Counted from the stretch's first letter, positions 16,844-26,547 are shown. The stretch: 64,000 nt of DNA from CALODP01 sp942492055 (GCA_942492055.1 CALODP010000015.1:186001-250000), one strand, 5' to 3'. The notes: generated by a model not told the origin, from the sequence alone. Program-made: numbers and translations.

Positions 16844-17131
16844 CGGAAACGTTCCGCCACCCGTCGGAAACGTTCCGACACTCACCGGAAACATTCCGAC
16901 ATTTTCGGAAACGTCCGGCACACCTTCGGAAAGACTCTCCCACCCGTCGGAATCGTTCCGACACTCTTAGGAATCGTCCCGCTCCTCTCGGAAACATTCC
17001 TCCACCCGTCGGAAACATTCCGCCCCCTTCGGAAACATTCCGCCCCCTTCGGAATCGTTCCGCCCCCTTCGGAAACATTCCGCCCCTTTCGGAAACATTC
17101 CGCCACTCACCGGAATCGTTCCTCCACCATT
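16844..17131. repeat. Palindromic tandem array, 20-21 bp unit, family B copy 1
   Basis: Fourteen units carry the hyphenated palindrome CGGAA-N3-TTCCG or a near variant. They start near 16844, 16865, 16886, 16906, 16927, 16948, 16969, 16989, 17010, 17030, 17050, 17070, 17090 and 17111, steps of 20 or 21 bases. Between the palindromes lie pyrimidine-rich 7-8 base links (CCCCCTT, ACCCGT). Frames run open through the array on one strand, giving peptides like MFPKGAERFRR, but they have no ribosome site or signal. The array fills most of the gap between the divergent RCC1 and methyltransferase genes. Confidence 0.9.
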
Positions 17132-17310
17132 CGCTCTTGCTCTTCTCAGTGTCCTCAGTGCTCTCCGTGGTTTGTCGCTCTTGTTCTTCTCTGTGTCCTC
17201 CGTGGTAAGTTGCCCTTGCTCTGGTCGAAGCATTCTCCGTGCCCTCCGTGGTTCCTCATTCTTTTCTTCCGGTAGTGTCTCAGTCTCCTCCGTGGTGATC
17301 TTTTTCATCC
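17131..17310. repeat. CTCCGTGG-type short repeats next to the family B array
   Basis: The phrase GTCCTC(A/C)GTG or CCTCCGTGGT recurs about six times between GCTCTTGCTCTT-like links. The same vocabulary forms the 101-bp repeats at 51721-52013. To my knowledge such 'accacggaggacacagag' DNA is common between genes in environmental bacteria; it is not protein coding here. Confidence 0.65.
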
Positions 17311-17435
17311 CGATTTCTTGTGGATAGTTCTCTCTTCAATCTTTTTCCTTGTTTCTTTTCTCTTTTTCCATTTCTCTTTCTAAATTACCGGTTGAATAAA
17401 TTTTTATTGATACCATTTGTTAAGGAGAATATAAA

Positions 17436-18032
17436 ATGGCTGCCGATGTGAATTTGATTGTAAAAAGCTTGAAAGAGTTTTACGATTTTACCGGGAAAGA
17501 TGTAATAAACGTAGGTGCCGGCGGGGGACAATTGATCTCATACGCCCATAACGCTAATTCGGTTCTTGCGGTTGATACCAACCCGATTGCCGTTGATCTG
17601 CTCGGGAAAAGAATTGCCGAAGAGGGATTGTCCGAAAAGGTAACCGCGGTAACAAGTGATTTTTGTGAAATTGAGGATAAGAAGGAAGTAATATTCTTCG
17701 AGTTTTGTCTTCACGAAATGGATAACCCCGTGAAAGCTCTGCTCCACGCCAAGAAGCTAGGGAAGAAGATAATAATAATCGATCATCTCCCTGAATCGGA
17801 TTGGGCATACTACGCTCTGGAAACCGAGAAACTGGAAAGAAGCTGGAAGGCGATAAAGAAATTCTTCCCGAAAAGAGAAAAGATTATCGATTCCCTTCAG
17901 ATATTCGGAAGCTATGAGGAGTTAGAAGCGAAACTTTCTGTTCTTGGGGAAGAAAGCCTGAAGAGAATAGAAAAATTGAAAAAAGATGGTGAAATCGAGA
18001 TTGAAATGGCATTTTGCATGGCGGAGATCTAA
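17436..18032 (+). CDS. Class I SAM-dependent methyltransferase
   Basis: A protein of 198 residues with the Rossmann-type SAM-binding start 'DVINVGAGGGQLISYA' (motif I, about 22-37). An acidic residue ends the next strand ('VLAVDTNPIAV', about 43-53), and 'IFFEFCLHEMDNPVKAL' sits where motif IV-like residues occur (about 87-104). The 'HEM.nP.kaL.ha' phrase is typical of UbiE-like small-molecule methyltransferases. The rest carries long lysine/glutamate helices. The substrate cannot be told. The start has an AAGGAG site. It stands 120 bases before the peptide transporter gene with no terminator seen. Confidence 0.8.
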   Translation: MAADVNLIVKSLKEFYDFTGKDVINVGAGGGQLISYAHNANSVLAVDTNPIAVDLLGKRIAEEGLSEKVTAVTSDFCEIEDKKEVIFFEFCLHEMDNPVKALLHAKKLGKKIIIIDHLPESDWAYYALETEKLERSWKAIKKFFPKREKIIDSLQIFGSYEELEAKLSVLGEESLKRIEKLKKDGEIEIEMAFCMAEI

Positions 18033-18152
18033 TCGGACGGTCGGAATAAAAGGAAATATAAGTCTGCAATCCTACCCGATAGAAATAAAGTATTCAGATT
18101 TCCCGAATATATTTCGTAATTTAATTCGGTTTTTTCACTATCCGGAGGAATA

Positions 18153-19460
18153 ATGTATAATCGTCATCCTAAGGGATTAGCGATTCTCTTTTTTACAGAA
18201 ATGTGGGAGCGCTTTAGCTTTTACGGAATGCGCGCCATATTGGTTTTATACCTTACAACCGAAACTATCGGGAAGAATCCGGGGCTCGGTTGGACAAACG
18301 CCGAGGCGCTTGCCCTTTACGGTTGGTACACTATGCTTGTTTATGTAATGTCGATTCCTGGGGGATATATTGCCGATAAATGGCTTGGACAGAAGAAAAC
18401 GGTCTTTATCGGTGGAGTTCTTATCGCAATCGGGCAGTTTTTATTGGTCCTTGATGATGTTAACACCTTCTATATCGGCTTGGGAACTATTATTACCGGT
18501 GTAGGATGTTTGAAAGCGAATATCTCAACAATGGTCGGAGGCCTTTACAAGCAAGGTGATCCGCGACGTGACAGTGGTTTTACTATATTTTATATCGGTA
18601 TAAATATCGGGGCGGCAACAGCTCCATTGTTGGTAGGATATATCGGTGAAACATACGGATGGCACTACGGTTTCGGACTTGCCGGTATCGGGATGCTTTT
18701 AGGTCAGGCTGTTTATGTCTGGGGACAAAAGTTTCTTAAGGATGTTGGTAACCTTATTGTCGCTCCTAAAATAGAAGGGACAAAAAAGAATGTTCCTCTT
18801 ACAAAGATTGAAAAGGATCGCATTGTAGTCCTCCTTATTTCCTTCCTTATTGTGATAATCTTTTGGGCCGCTTACGAACAAGCTGGTGGCTTAATGAATA
18901 TCTACACAAAAGAGAAGATCAACAGAGTTGTGTTCGGATGGGAGATTCCTACATCTCTGTTTCAATCTGTGCCGGCTATCTTTGTTGTAATATTCGGAAC
19001 AATAGTAGCCGCATTTTGGAGATGGCGCCAGAAGAAGGGAAGTGAATCCTCTTCTCTCTTTAAGATGGCTATCGGTACAATGATAATGGGTACCGGATTC
19101 CTAATGATGACCGGAGCCGCTATGGAAGCTGTAGACGGAACCAAGGCTATGCTTATATGGCTCATAATGTCTTACCTGCTGCAGGTAATCGGAGAACTTT
19201 CTATTTCTCCGGTGGCACTTTCATTCATTACGAAATTAGCTCCCGCAAAATATGGCTCTATTATGATGGGTGCGTATTTCGCCGCTACCGGATTTGGTAA
19301 TAAGCTGGCCGGATTAGTAGGGGAGTTAGCTCAAAGCGCCGGTGAATTGGAAGTATTTACAGGAATATTTATTTTCTGCGTACTTTTCGGTTTGTTACTC
19401 TTAGTCTTCTTCAAGAAGCTTAATAAACTTACCCATGGCGCAGATGAAGTAACTGAATAA
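18153..19460 (+). CDS. POT-family proton-coupled oligopeptide transporter
   Basis: An integral inner-membrane protein of 435 residues with about 12 helices (MFS fold). It carries the POT proton-coupling motif ExxER (E16, E19, R20) inside 'EMWERFSFYG', and the PTR2 signature stretch 'FYIGINIGAATAPLLVGYIG' near residues 147-166. These carriers take up di- and tripeptides with protons. It is slightly shorter than E. coli DtpA/B (about 500 residues) because the extra helices HA/HB appear reduced. The ribosome site CGGAGGA is strong and a clear terminator follows. Peptide uptake fits a cell that also secretes proteases. Confidence 0.9.
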   Translation: MYNRHPKGLAILFFTEMWERFSFYGMRAILVLYLTTETIGKNPGLGWTNAEALALYGWYTMLVYVMSIPGGYIADKWLGQKKTVFIGGVLIAIGQFLLVLDDVNTFYIGLGTIITGVGCLKANISTMVGGLYKQGDPRRDSGFTIFYIGINIGAATAPLLVGYIGETYGWHYGFGLAGIGMLLGQAVYVWGQKFLKDVGNLIVAPKIEGTKKNVPLTKIEKDRIVVLLISFLIVIIFWAAYEQAGGLMNIYTKEKINRVVFGWEIPTSLFQSVPAIFVVIFGTIVAAFWRWRQKKGSESSSLFKMAIGTMIMGTGFLMMTGAAMEAVDGTKAMLIWLIMSYLLQVIGELSISPVALSFITKLAPAKYGSIMMGAYFAATGFGNKLAGLVGELAQSAGELEVFTGIFIFCVLFGLLLLVFFKKLNKLTHGADEVTE

Positions 19461-19474
19461 GCTTTATTTTTATG

Positions 19475-19506
19475 CTCCGGCGGTTAATCTGCCGGAGTTT
19501 TTCTTC
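19475..19506 (+). terminator. Rho-independent terminator of the POT gene
   Basis: CTCCGGC pairs with GCCGGAG around GGTTAATCT and is followed by TTTTTCTTCTTTTT. Confidence 0.88.
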
Positions 19507-19623
19507 TTTTTCTTCCTTCTCTCGAAATTTAAGATTATATTTGACGAAATTTTCAAGCCGTTCGGAACCGATATCTTATCTGTCTGTCCAACGGAATAAT
19601 ATTATTATGTAAAGAGAGGAAGC

Positions 19624-20538
19624 ATGGGAGCGGGTCATCATCACGGGCACAGCCACGGTCCGGTTGAAATGGAAAGTGTAAACAAGGCATTCATGATTGG
19701 AATATTGTTGAATGTAGTTTTTACGGCAATAGAATATTTTATGGGATTCTATTATAACTCCCTGGCTCTCCTTTCCGACGCGAGTCATAACCTTAGTGAT
19801 GTGGCTAGTCTTGTTTTGTCTCTTGTCGGGATGAAGCTTGCCCAAAAAGCTGCTTCGGCGGCATATACTTTCGGATATAAAAAAGCGACTATTCTAGCTT
19901 CTCTTATAAACGCTATCCTTCTTGTTGTGGTTGTTGTAGGTATTATTTCGGAGGCAATAGAAAGATTGACTGCTCCGATGGAAGTAATGGGGATGAGCCT
20001 TGTAGTCGTAGCCGCAATCGGTGTAGTAATAAATACAATTTCCGCGTTCCTCTTCTTTAAGGATCAGAAGAAGGATATCAATATAAAGGGAGCATTTATT
20101 CATCTCCTTGTTGACGCTCTGGTTTCTGTGGGAGTTGTTGTTTCCGGATTGGTTATTTATTACACCGGATGGAATATCATCGATCCGATAATAAGTATTG
20201 GGATTGCGTTGATTATTATTTTCTCCACATGGGGATTGTTAAAAGAGAGTATCCGCCTTACCATAGACGCTGTTCCGAAAGGAATAGATCTTCCGAAAGT
20301 AAAGGACGAAATTCTGGCGGTAAAAGGTGTGCTCGGGGCTCATCATATTCATATTTGGGCTATCAGTAGCACCATTAACGCTCTGACAGCTCACATCGAA
20401 ATTGCTCCGTCATCCTCGGAAGAGATGCAACCGATTAAAGAGGAAATAAAAGATAAACTTCATCATATGAATATTGCCCACGCTACTCTTGAATTCGAGA
20501 CGGTTGAGGAAGATTGCAAGCATAAAGATTATATGTGA
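19624..20538 (+). CDS. Cation diffusion facilitator (zinc/cobalt exporter, CzcD-like)
   Basis: An inner-membrane protein of 304 residues with a His-rich N-terminus (H5-H7, H9, H11) and six predicted helices. The transport site is seen as 'SDASHNLSD' in helix 2 (about 51-59) and 'HLLVD' in helix 5 (about 160-164), the HD-type arrangement of zinc-selective members. A C-terminal cytoplasmic domain follows ('VLGAHHIHIWAISS', 'HHMNIAHATLEFE'), with histidines that bind regulatory metal. CDF proteins export divalent zinc or cobalt in exchange for protons. The 304-residue length is typical of CzcD. It is followed by a beta-helix gene on the same strand at 86 bases. Confidence 0.92.
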   Translation: MGAGHHHGHSHGPVEMESVNKAFMIGILLNVVFTAIEYFMGFYYNSLALLSDASHNLSDVASLVLSLVGMKLAQKAASAAYTFGYKKATILASLINAILLVVVVVGIISEAIERLTAPMEVMGMSLVVVAAIGVVINTISAFLFFKDQKKDINIKGAFIHLLVDALVSVGVVVSGLVIYYTGWNIIDPIISIGIALIIIFSTWGLLKESIRLTIDAVPKGIDLPKVKDEILAVKGVLGAHHIHIWAISSTINALTAHIEIAPSSSEEMQPIKEEIKDKLHHMNIAHATLEFETVEEDCKHKDYM

Positions 20539-20624
20539 GAATAGAAAAGTATTTCCATGTGCTGTTTTAGGAACCAAAGGATATCCGTTGAGATCTCGAA
20601 TATTCATTTTGTCGGAGAGATTTT

Positions 20625-22589
20625 ATGAAACATATTGTGCTATTGCTATCTACACTTGCGATTCTATTCACTTCCGCTTCTCTAAGCGCCAAAACTTACT
20701 ACATTAGTTCTTCATGGGGAAGTGACGAGAACGACGGTCTTTCTCAGAGTGCTCCATTTGCTTCAATTGCCAAACTGAGTTCCGTAGATCTCTTTCCCGG
20801 AGATAGTGTTTTGTTTAATCGGGGAGATCTTTGGAAAGAAAAATTTTATAGCTCCGCTTCAGGTACTCCGGGAAATCCGATCTACTACGGAGCTTATGGT
20901 GACGGGGAGTTGCCGGTCATCAGCGCGATAGGTGAAATCCCCGGGTGGGATAATTCGTCGAACTGGAAGAACCTTTTCGGAAATGTCTGGATGATGAAAT
21001 CTGCCTTTGATCCGCAAAGACTGTCTCTGAACGGGAAAGAAGTTTTGCAAATAGATAAGCCGGAGAATATAAAATCGGAGAAGGAGAAATGGAGTTACAA
21101 TAACGATTCCCTTTCTGTCTATTCCGTCGGAAATCCTGCCGAATACTATTCCTCAATTGAAGGGAACGTTCTATACTACAACTTACTGATTAAGAAACAG
21201 CACGATATTGTTGTTGAGAATCTGGAGATAGTCGGTGGTTCCGGCAATTCGATAACAATCGCCGGAAGTAAAAATATCGTTATCCGTAATTGTACTATCG
21301 GGAAATTAGCCTGGCTCGGTATAAGAATCTTGCAATATGACGGAGTATCCTCGGAGAATGTTCTGATTGAGAATAACCTGGTCGATTCGGGATTCCGGTT
21401 TATATACGGTCCCCCTGAAAATCGTGGTTGCGAAGATGGTATACTCCTTTCGGCCGGAGCAAACAGTTGCGTGGTAAGAAATAACAGAGTGCTCGATTGG
21501 ACACATTGCGGAATCTATTGCTACGCTTTAAGAGAAGGGGATAACGGGGTTTACGACAATCTTATCGAGGGGAATTACATTTCGGGAGCAAACGTTCCAT
21601 ACACGCACGGAATCGGGACAGATGGCAGAGAAGGACTCTGCAGAAATAATGAGTTCCGTAGGAATCTGATTCAAAATACCACAGTTCGAAATCAGATTAA
21701 CGGAAACAACAATTTTGTTCATCACAATATTATCGACGGAATAACAAACTCGCCGGTAAAACGTGGGGGGACAGCGCAAGGCTTCGATCTTCAATGCTAC
21801 GGAACCGATCTGGTTTGTCATGATAATCATATCGAGAATAATACAATAATGAACTGCGAAGAGGCGGGGATAAGATTTCGCGCCGATAAGAATGACAAAG
21901 CGAACAATTATATTCGGAATAATATTATCTACAATTGCGGTTACAATTCGAAAGACAGATTGGAGAATTTCGGGATTGTGATCGACGATCATTCTTCGGT
22001 AAAGAAAAACTTTTTTGCAAATAACTGTGTCTATAACGAGGGCGCGGAAAATGTGATTTACTATCGTGGTAAATCTCTTACGATAGATGAATTTAATTCC
22101 CAAAGCAACACACTTGATGTAATCAGAGAAAATCTCTTCGCCGATCCTTTGTTTGTTGATAATTGGAAACTGAATGACAAATCCCCATGCATAAACAAAG
22201 GAATTCCCCTCAATTATAAATATGATTATTCCGGACTTCCGGCTGTAATCGGAGATTTGCCGGATATCGGGGCATGTGAAAATCAAAATGTGGTTTCAAA
22301 CATCGCAAGTAATAAAGATAATGAGTTGTCGTTCTCTTTATCCCAAAACTATCCGAACCCGTTTAATCCGTCAACAACTATCTCTTATTCCATTCCTCAA
22401 AAAGGTATGGTCACGATAACCGTGTTCGATATTTTGGGAAATGAGATAGCTCTTCTAATGAATGAGGAAAAAGAAGTCGGGAGATATTCGGTTGACTTCA
22501 ATGCTGCCGGACTGGCAAGCGGAGCTTATATTTACAGAGTGAAAAGCAAAGGAGGTATTTTATCCGGTAAAATGCTCCTCATAAAATAA
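20625..22589 (+). CDS. Secreted right-handed beta-helix protein with T9SS-type sorting domain
   Basis: A protein of 654 residues with a signal peptide (1-22). An N-terminal 'YYISSSWGSDENDGLSQSAP' segment is typical of surface parallel beta-helix proteins. A right-handed helix (about 150-480) is rich in 'IRNN', 'IENN' and 'VRNNRV' rungs. The C-terminal sorting module carries 'QNYPNPFNPSTTISYSIP' and ends 'GKMLLIK'. Beta-helices of this kind are mostly polysaccharide lyases or glycoside hydrolases; no catalytic residues can be assigned by eye. It is next to the GHL10-type hydrolase, which is also secreted, so polysaccharide or cell-wall breakdown outside the cell is a fair guess. Confidence 0.82.
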   Translation: MKHIVLLLSTLAILFTSASLSAKTYYISSSWGSDENDGLSQSAPFASIAKLSSVDLFPGDSVLFNRGDLWKEKFYSSASGTPGNPIYYGAYGDGELPVISAIGEIPGWDNSSNWKNLFGNVWMMKSAFDPQRLSLNGKEVLQIDKPENIKSEKEKWSYNNDSLSVYSVGNPAEYYSSIEGNVLYYNLLIKKQHDIVVENLEIVGGSGNSITIAGSKNIVIRNCTIGKLAWLGIRILQYDGVSSENVLIENNLVDSGFRFIYGPPENRGCEDGILLSAGANSCVVRNNRVLDWTHCGIYCYALREGDNGVYDNLIEGNYISGANVPYTHGIGTDGREGLCRNNEFRRNLIQNTTVRNQINGNNNFVHHNIIDGITNSPVKRGGTAQGFDLQCYGTDLVCHDNHIENNTIMNCEEAGIRFRADKNDKANNYIRNNIIYNCGYNSKDRLENFGIVIDDHSSVKKNFFANNCVYNEGAENVIYYRGKSLTIDEFNSQSNTLDVIRENLFADPLFVDNWKLNDKSPCINKGIPLNYKYDYSGLPAVIGDLPDIGACENQNVVSNIASNKDNELSFSLSQNYPNPFNPSTTISYSIPQKGMVTITVFDILGNEIALLMNEEKEVGRYSVDFNAAGLASGAYIYRVKSKGGILSGKMLLIK

Positions 22590-22797
22590 AAATCACTCTT
22601 TTTTTTGCATAGATACAGAGATGCAAATCTCTTATTATTGGTTTTTGAATGTTTTATGTTTCGGAAATCATTATCTTTGCGTAATTCCACCGAAAACAAA
22701 TGAAGATCACGAGTCTTCCGTAAGATTGATAGGGGAAATCTATGCATGAAGATTCGTGGATTTTAATAACCAAAATATAAGTAGAGAGTTAATGCCT

Positions 22798-25188
22798 ATG
22801 AAAAAGTTTTTAATTCTGCTGATGTCGCTTTTGATATGTTCAAGCGCGTTGGCTCAATTGGTTAAACCGAAATATGAGATGAGAGGTGTATGGGTCGCTT
22901 CTTTGGGAATTGATTGGCCGTCGAGAACAGGTGTCAGTGATAGTGACATTAGAGCTCAAAAGAGTGAGTTAATTGATTTATTGAAGAAGTATAAAAGCTA
23001 CGGATTAAATACGGTTTTCTTTCATATTCGTCCTGAATGTGATGCTGTTTACAAAAGTCCTTATGAGCCTTGGTCGAAATTTTTAACCGGTCGCCAGGGT
23101 AAAGCTCCCGAAGATCCGAATTACGATCCTTTACAGTTTGCTATCGAGGAAGCTCATAAGTTAGGATTAGAGTTACATGCATGGATGAATCCTTATCGTG
23201 CATTAAGATCTGACGAAAGTGTTAGTTCTTTATCCTCTGCTCATGTTATTAATACTCATCCTGAATGGATAATAAAATGTGCTTCTTCTCAGTATCGTTT
23301 TCTTGATCCGGGCTTACCTAAAGTTAGAGAATATGTAACGAAAATTGTTATGGATGTTGTAAGACGATATGAGGTAGATGGAATTCATTTCGATGATTAT
23401 TTCTATCCCTACAGAAGTTACGGTTCCTTTAATGACGACGCATCCTTTAATAAATACAAAAACGGTTTTACAAACAGAACAAAGTGGAGAGAAAATAACG
23501 TAAATCTTTTACTTGCCACTTTGGATGATAGTATAAAATCGGTTAAACCTTTCATTAAGTATGGTATCAGTCCTTCGGGTAACCAAGGTGTAAACTTGGA
23601 TATCTATTGTAGAACAAGTGACTGGTTAGACGGTAATTATGTTGACGATAACGGGCAAAAGCATTCCGGAACTCCTTACATTGACTATATTTTACCTCAA
23701 TTATATTGGGTGAATTATTACGGAAGATTACCCGATTGGTCTTCGGAGAGTTTCTTGAACGGTTGCCATTTATATATTGGTCATGCTGCTTACAGATTTG
23801 AGGATGGCGGTTGGCCTGTTGATGAGTTATCCAGACAGATCAAAAAGAACAGAACTACTTCTACTGTTGACGGTAGCGTCTATTTTAGTTCGAAGAGTCT
23901 TACACGAAATTTGGCTCATTGTACTGATACAATGAAGAATAATTATTATAAATATCCTGCTTTATTGCCGAAAATGGCGTGGAAAGAGCAGGAAGCTCCT
24001 GCTATGGTTGGTAATTTCAGATATGCTCAATTTCCAACTACCGGTAACGCTTCTTTGCAGTGGGATGTTCCGGCAAACGCGGCTAAAGAAGGGGAATTTC
24101 TAAAGTATATTGTTTACAGATTTGATAAAGAGAATGTTACTGCAAGTGATCTTGAGGATGTAGCTAATATCGAAGATATCATTGATGTACCTTATTATCT
24201 TCCTGAATTCTCTACTGAAAAAGGTAATTACTATGTGTTAACCGCTGTTGACGCGAATTCAAACGAAAGTCAGATGAGTGGTGTTGTGCAAATATTACCT
24301 CCGGGATCATGCGCTCCTGTTTCTCCTGCAAATAACGCGGTTAATCAACCTGATTCGGTTGTACTAAGATGGAGTTACGCGGAAAACGCCAGCTCATACC
24401 AAATTCAGATTGCCTCGGATGAAGCATTTGCAAATATTATTGTTGATCAATCTGAAATAGCCGATTCAGCCTACCAATTTACTGGCGTTTTGGGACAAGA
24501 AAAATATTTCTGGAAAGTGAAACCATTTAATGGTGCCGGTGAAGGGGAATTTTCTGAGGTTGCTACTTTTACAACCGGGTTCCCGAAAACATCTACTCTT
24601 GTAGCTCCGGAATGGAGAGAATTGGATGTTCCTATTCGTCCTACATTCTTTTGGAATAAAGCTGAAACTGCAGTCTCCTACAGAATGCAGATGGGATACA
24701 CCGATCCGGTAAGACCAGCGGAAGCGATTTTTGATACTACCGGTATCACTGATACTACTTTCACATACAAAACAGATCTGGAAGGAAAGAAGATTTACTA
24801 TTGGAGAATCCAGGGTATTAATCAATATGGTGAAAGCGTTTGGTCCGAATCATGGGGATTTAGAACGGAAATTGTTAGTGATGTTGAAGAAGAAACTAGC
24901 GTTCCTACTCAATACAATTTGGCTCAAAATTATCCGAATCCGTTTAATCCTTCGACCAATATCAAATTCTCTGTTCCTGAGTTGTCCAACGTGAGATTGG
25001 AGATATTCAATATTCTTGGCGAAAAGGTGAGAACCTTGATTAACGGACAGAGCTATAACCCGGGTAATTTCAATATCGTTTGGAACGGTAGAAATGATAA
25101 CGGTGATATGGTTCCTACAGGAATTTACCTTTACAAGATGCAAACCGGAAAATTCAATTCCGTTAAGAAGATGCTTCTTATCAAGTAA
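22798..25188 (+). CDS. Secreted glycosyl hydrolase-like 10 (GHL10/DUF187) protein with sorting domain
   Basis: The start is taken at ATG 22798, where a signal peptide begins (MKKFLILLMSLLICSSALAQ); the frame also opens at ATG 22792 and at a GTG further up. The 796-residue product has a GHL10 TIM-barrel (about 25-400) with 'MRGVWVASLGIDWP', 'LHAWMNPYRA' and 'VDGIHFDDYFYPY'. The acidic pair in HFDDYF is a likely catalytic site. Two fibronectin-like domains (about 500-690) and a C-terminal sorting module ('QNYPNPFNPSTNIKFSVP', ending 'KKMLLIK') follow. Family relatives such as YngK act on sugar polymers, possibly peptidoglycan; the substrate is not known. A strong terminator follows. Confidence 0.88.
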   Translation: MKKFLILLMSLLICSSALAQLVKPKYEMRGVWVASLGIDWPSRTGVSDSDIRAQKSELIDLLKKYKSYGLNTVFFHIRPECDAVYKSPYEPWSKFLTGRQGKAPEDPNYDPLQFAIEEAHKLGLELHAWMNPYRALRSDESVSSLSSAHVINTHPEWIIKCASSQYRFLDPGLPKVREYVTKIVMDVVRRYEVDGIHFDDYFYPYRSYGSFNDDASFNKYKNGFTNRTKWRENNVNLLLATLDDSIKSVKPFIKYGISPSGNQGVNLDIYCRTSDWLDGNYVDDNGQKHSGTPYIDYILPQLYWVNYYGRLPDWSSESFLNGCHLYIGHAAYRFEDGGWPVDELSRQIKKNRTTSTVDGSVYFSSKSLTRNLAHCTDTMKNNYYKYPALLPKMAWKEQEAPAMVGNFRYAQFPTTGNASLQWDVPANAAKEGEFLKYIVYRFDKENVTASDLEDVANIEDIIDVPYYLPEFSTEKGNYYVLTAVDANSNESQMSGVVQILPPGSCAPVSPANNAVNQPDSVVLRWSYAENASSYQIQIASDEAFANIIVDQSEIADSAYQFTGVLGQEKYFWKVKPFNGAGEGEFSEVATFTTGFPKTSTLVAPEWRELDVPIRPTFFWNKAETAVSYRMQMGYTDPVRPAEAIFDTTGITDTTFTYKTDLEGKKIYYWRIQGINQYGESVWSESWGFRTEIVSDVEEETSVPTQYNLAQNYPNPFNPSTNIKFSVPELSNVRLEIFNILGEKVRTLINGQSYNPGNFNIVWNGRNDNGDMVPTGIYLYKMQTGKFNSVKKMLLIK

Positions 25189-25205
25189 AATTACTCAATG
25201 AGTTT

Positions 25206-25240
25206 AAGGGGTGTTCGAAAGACACCCCTTTTTTTATTTC
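25206..25240 (+). terminator. Rho-independent terminator of the GHL10 gene
   Basis: AAGGGGTGTT, loop CGAAAG and ACACCCCTT form a strong stem, followed by a run of T. Confidence 0.9.
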
Positions 25241-25402
25241 CTTTCCCTTTCCCATTCAATATTCCGATAATTATTGCGAATAGTAGTGGAATCCATTGAA
25301 AAATAAAATTGTATATAATAAATTTATTTCCGTTTTGCGGGGTCTTGTTTTCTAATATCAATGTTTCCCGAATCTTTTCGATTTTAATTCAAGAATAGGA
25401 TA

Positions 25403-26101
25403 ATGATGGAATATTCCGAGATAGTTGCTTGGTACATAGCTTTTCTTTTTTCAACTACCCTGCACGAGGCGGCTCACGCTTGGGCGGCTTACCGAATGGG
25501 GGATAATACCGCCTATTTGGCAGGACAAGTTTCTCTTAATCCTTTGCCGCATATTAAAAGAGAGTTTTTCGGAACGGTAATTGTCCCGATAGCCTCCTTT
25601 TTCTTAGGGGGGTGGATGATCGGGTGGGCAAGCACTCCCTATGATCCCAATTGGGCTTATCGCTATCCTAAAAAATCGGCTTTGATGTCTATTGCCGGCC
25701 CGGCTTCGAATTTACTAATTCTCTTGGTCTCTGTTTCCTTAATACATCTCGGGATCGCGTTGGGATATTTTTATTCTCCCGAAACTATAGATATCTCAAA
25801 TGTTGTAGCCGCAAACAATGCAGGAATTCCCACGATATTGGCGAAGTTTTTAAGCATATTCTTTTCTCTTAACCTGATTCTCTTTGTATTCAACCTGATG
25901 CCTCTCCCTCCTTTGGACGGAAGCGGAATATTACCTCTTTTGCTTAGTGAAGAGAAGGGGAGAAAGTATATGGAGCTTGTTAGCAAAGGTGGCCTCGCTT
26001 TTTTCGGGATAATAATCGCGTGGAAATTATTCGGATTGATATATTGGAAATTCTTTCTCTTCGCTATTAACCTGATCTATCCGGAAAGCAACTACCAATA
26101 A
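25403..26101 (+). CDS. Site-2 protease-like membrane metallopeptidase (M50 family)
   Basis: A membrane protein of 232 residues with the zinc motif HEAAH (21-25) in the first helix and a third ligand in 'NLMPLPPLDGSGIL' (Asp near residue 172). This is the order seen in the compact group-III/'YwhC-like' M50 proteases. Four to five hydrophobic segments are visible. Such enzymes cut substrates inside the membrane; no PDZ domain is present, so it is unlike RseP. No anti-sigma factor is adjacent, and the substrate is unknown. A single gene; the next 800 bases downstream are repeats. Confidence 0.85.
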   Translation: MMEYSEIVAWYIAFLFSTTLHEAAHAWAAYRMGDNTAYLAGQVSLNPLPHIKREFFGTVIVPIASFFLGGWMIGWASTPYDPNWAYRYPKKSALMSIAGPASNLLILLVSVSLIHLGIALGYFYSPETIDISNVVAANNAGIPTILAKFLSIFFSLNLILFVFNLMPLPPLDGSGILPLLLSEEKGRKYMELVSKGGLAFFGIIIAWKLFGLIYWKFFLFAINLIYPESNYQ

Positions 26102-26165
26102 TATTTTGCGGAGGGAGCCAGCCTCCTTCCAATTAGCTTACGGCTAAGCATGATCGGGAACAGCA

Positions 26166-26520
26166 ACCAGGTCGGAGTCTTTCCGAGGATGTGCCGAACG
26201 ATTCCGTGCTTCGACTCCGCTCAGCAACCGAGGGGCGGGACGTTTCCGCACTTCGACAAGCTCAGTGACCAGAGTGTCGGAATGATTCCGAAGGGGGCGG
26301 AATGTTTCCGAAGGGTGTCGGGACGATTCCGAAGGGTGTCGGAATGTTTCCGAAGGAAGCGGAACGATTCCGAAGGGTGTCGGAATGTTTCCGAAGGGTG
26401 TCGGAACGATTCCGAAGGGTGTCGGAACGATTCCGAAGGGTGGCGGAATGTTTCCGACGGGTGGCGGAGTCTTTCCGAAGGTGTTCCGAACGATTCCGAA
26501 GAGTGGCGGAAGGTCCTGTC
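26166..26520. repeat. Palindromic tandem array, 20-21 bp unit, family B copy 2
   Basis: Units with CGGAA-N3-TTCCG start at 26278, 26298, 26319, 26340, 26360, 26381, 26402, 26423, 26444 and 26465. Less regular units lie on both sides from 26172 to about 26510. Steps are 20-21 bases. The orientation is opposite to the copy at 16.8-17.1 kb. Within the first part lie two inserts, CTTCGACTCCGCTCAGCAACC-like (26207-26227) and ACTTCGACAAGCTCAGTGAC (26250-26269), which interrupt the array. Confidence 0.9.
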
Positions 26521-26547
26521 CAGAAATAGCTTTACAGTAAGTTAGCG
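26511..26547. repeat. Conserved flank of family B array, copy 2
   Basis: CAGAAATAGCTTTACAGTA followed by AGTTAGC matches, in inverted orientation, the flank of the first family B array with two or three changes. Nothing gene-like is supported from here to 26904; TTTACAGT recurs twice more within the next 60 bases. Confidence 0.75.

Noticed and set aside
16824..17308. Three overlapping frames giving MFPKGAERFRR- and TTEDTEK-like proteins
   Set aside because: They are translations of the palindromic array and of CTCCGTGG repeats in several frames. None has a start signal, and the array reads open only because its units rarely contain stops.
21528..22286. A 252-residue frame antisense to the beta-helix gene
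   Set aside because: The sense frame has a signal peptide, beta-helix rungs and a sorting domain; the antisense frame has none of these and no start signal.
26150..26545. Two frames over the second palindromic array
   Set aside because: Same reason as the first array; the protein copies mirror each other because the arrays are inverted copies.
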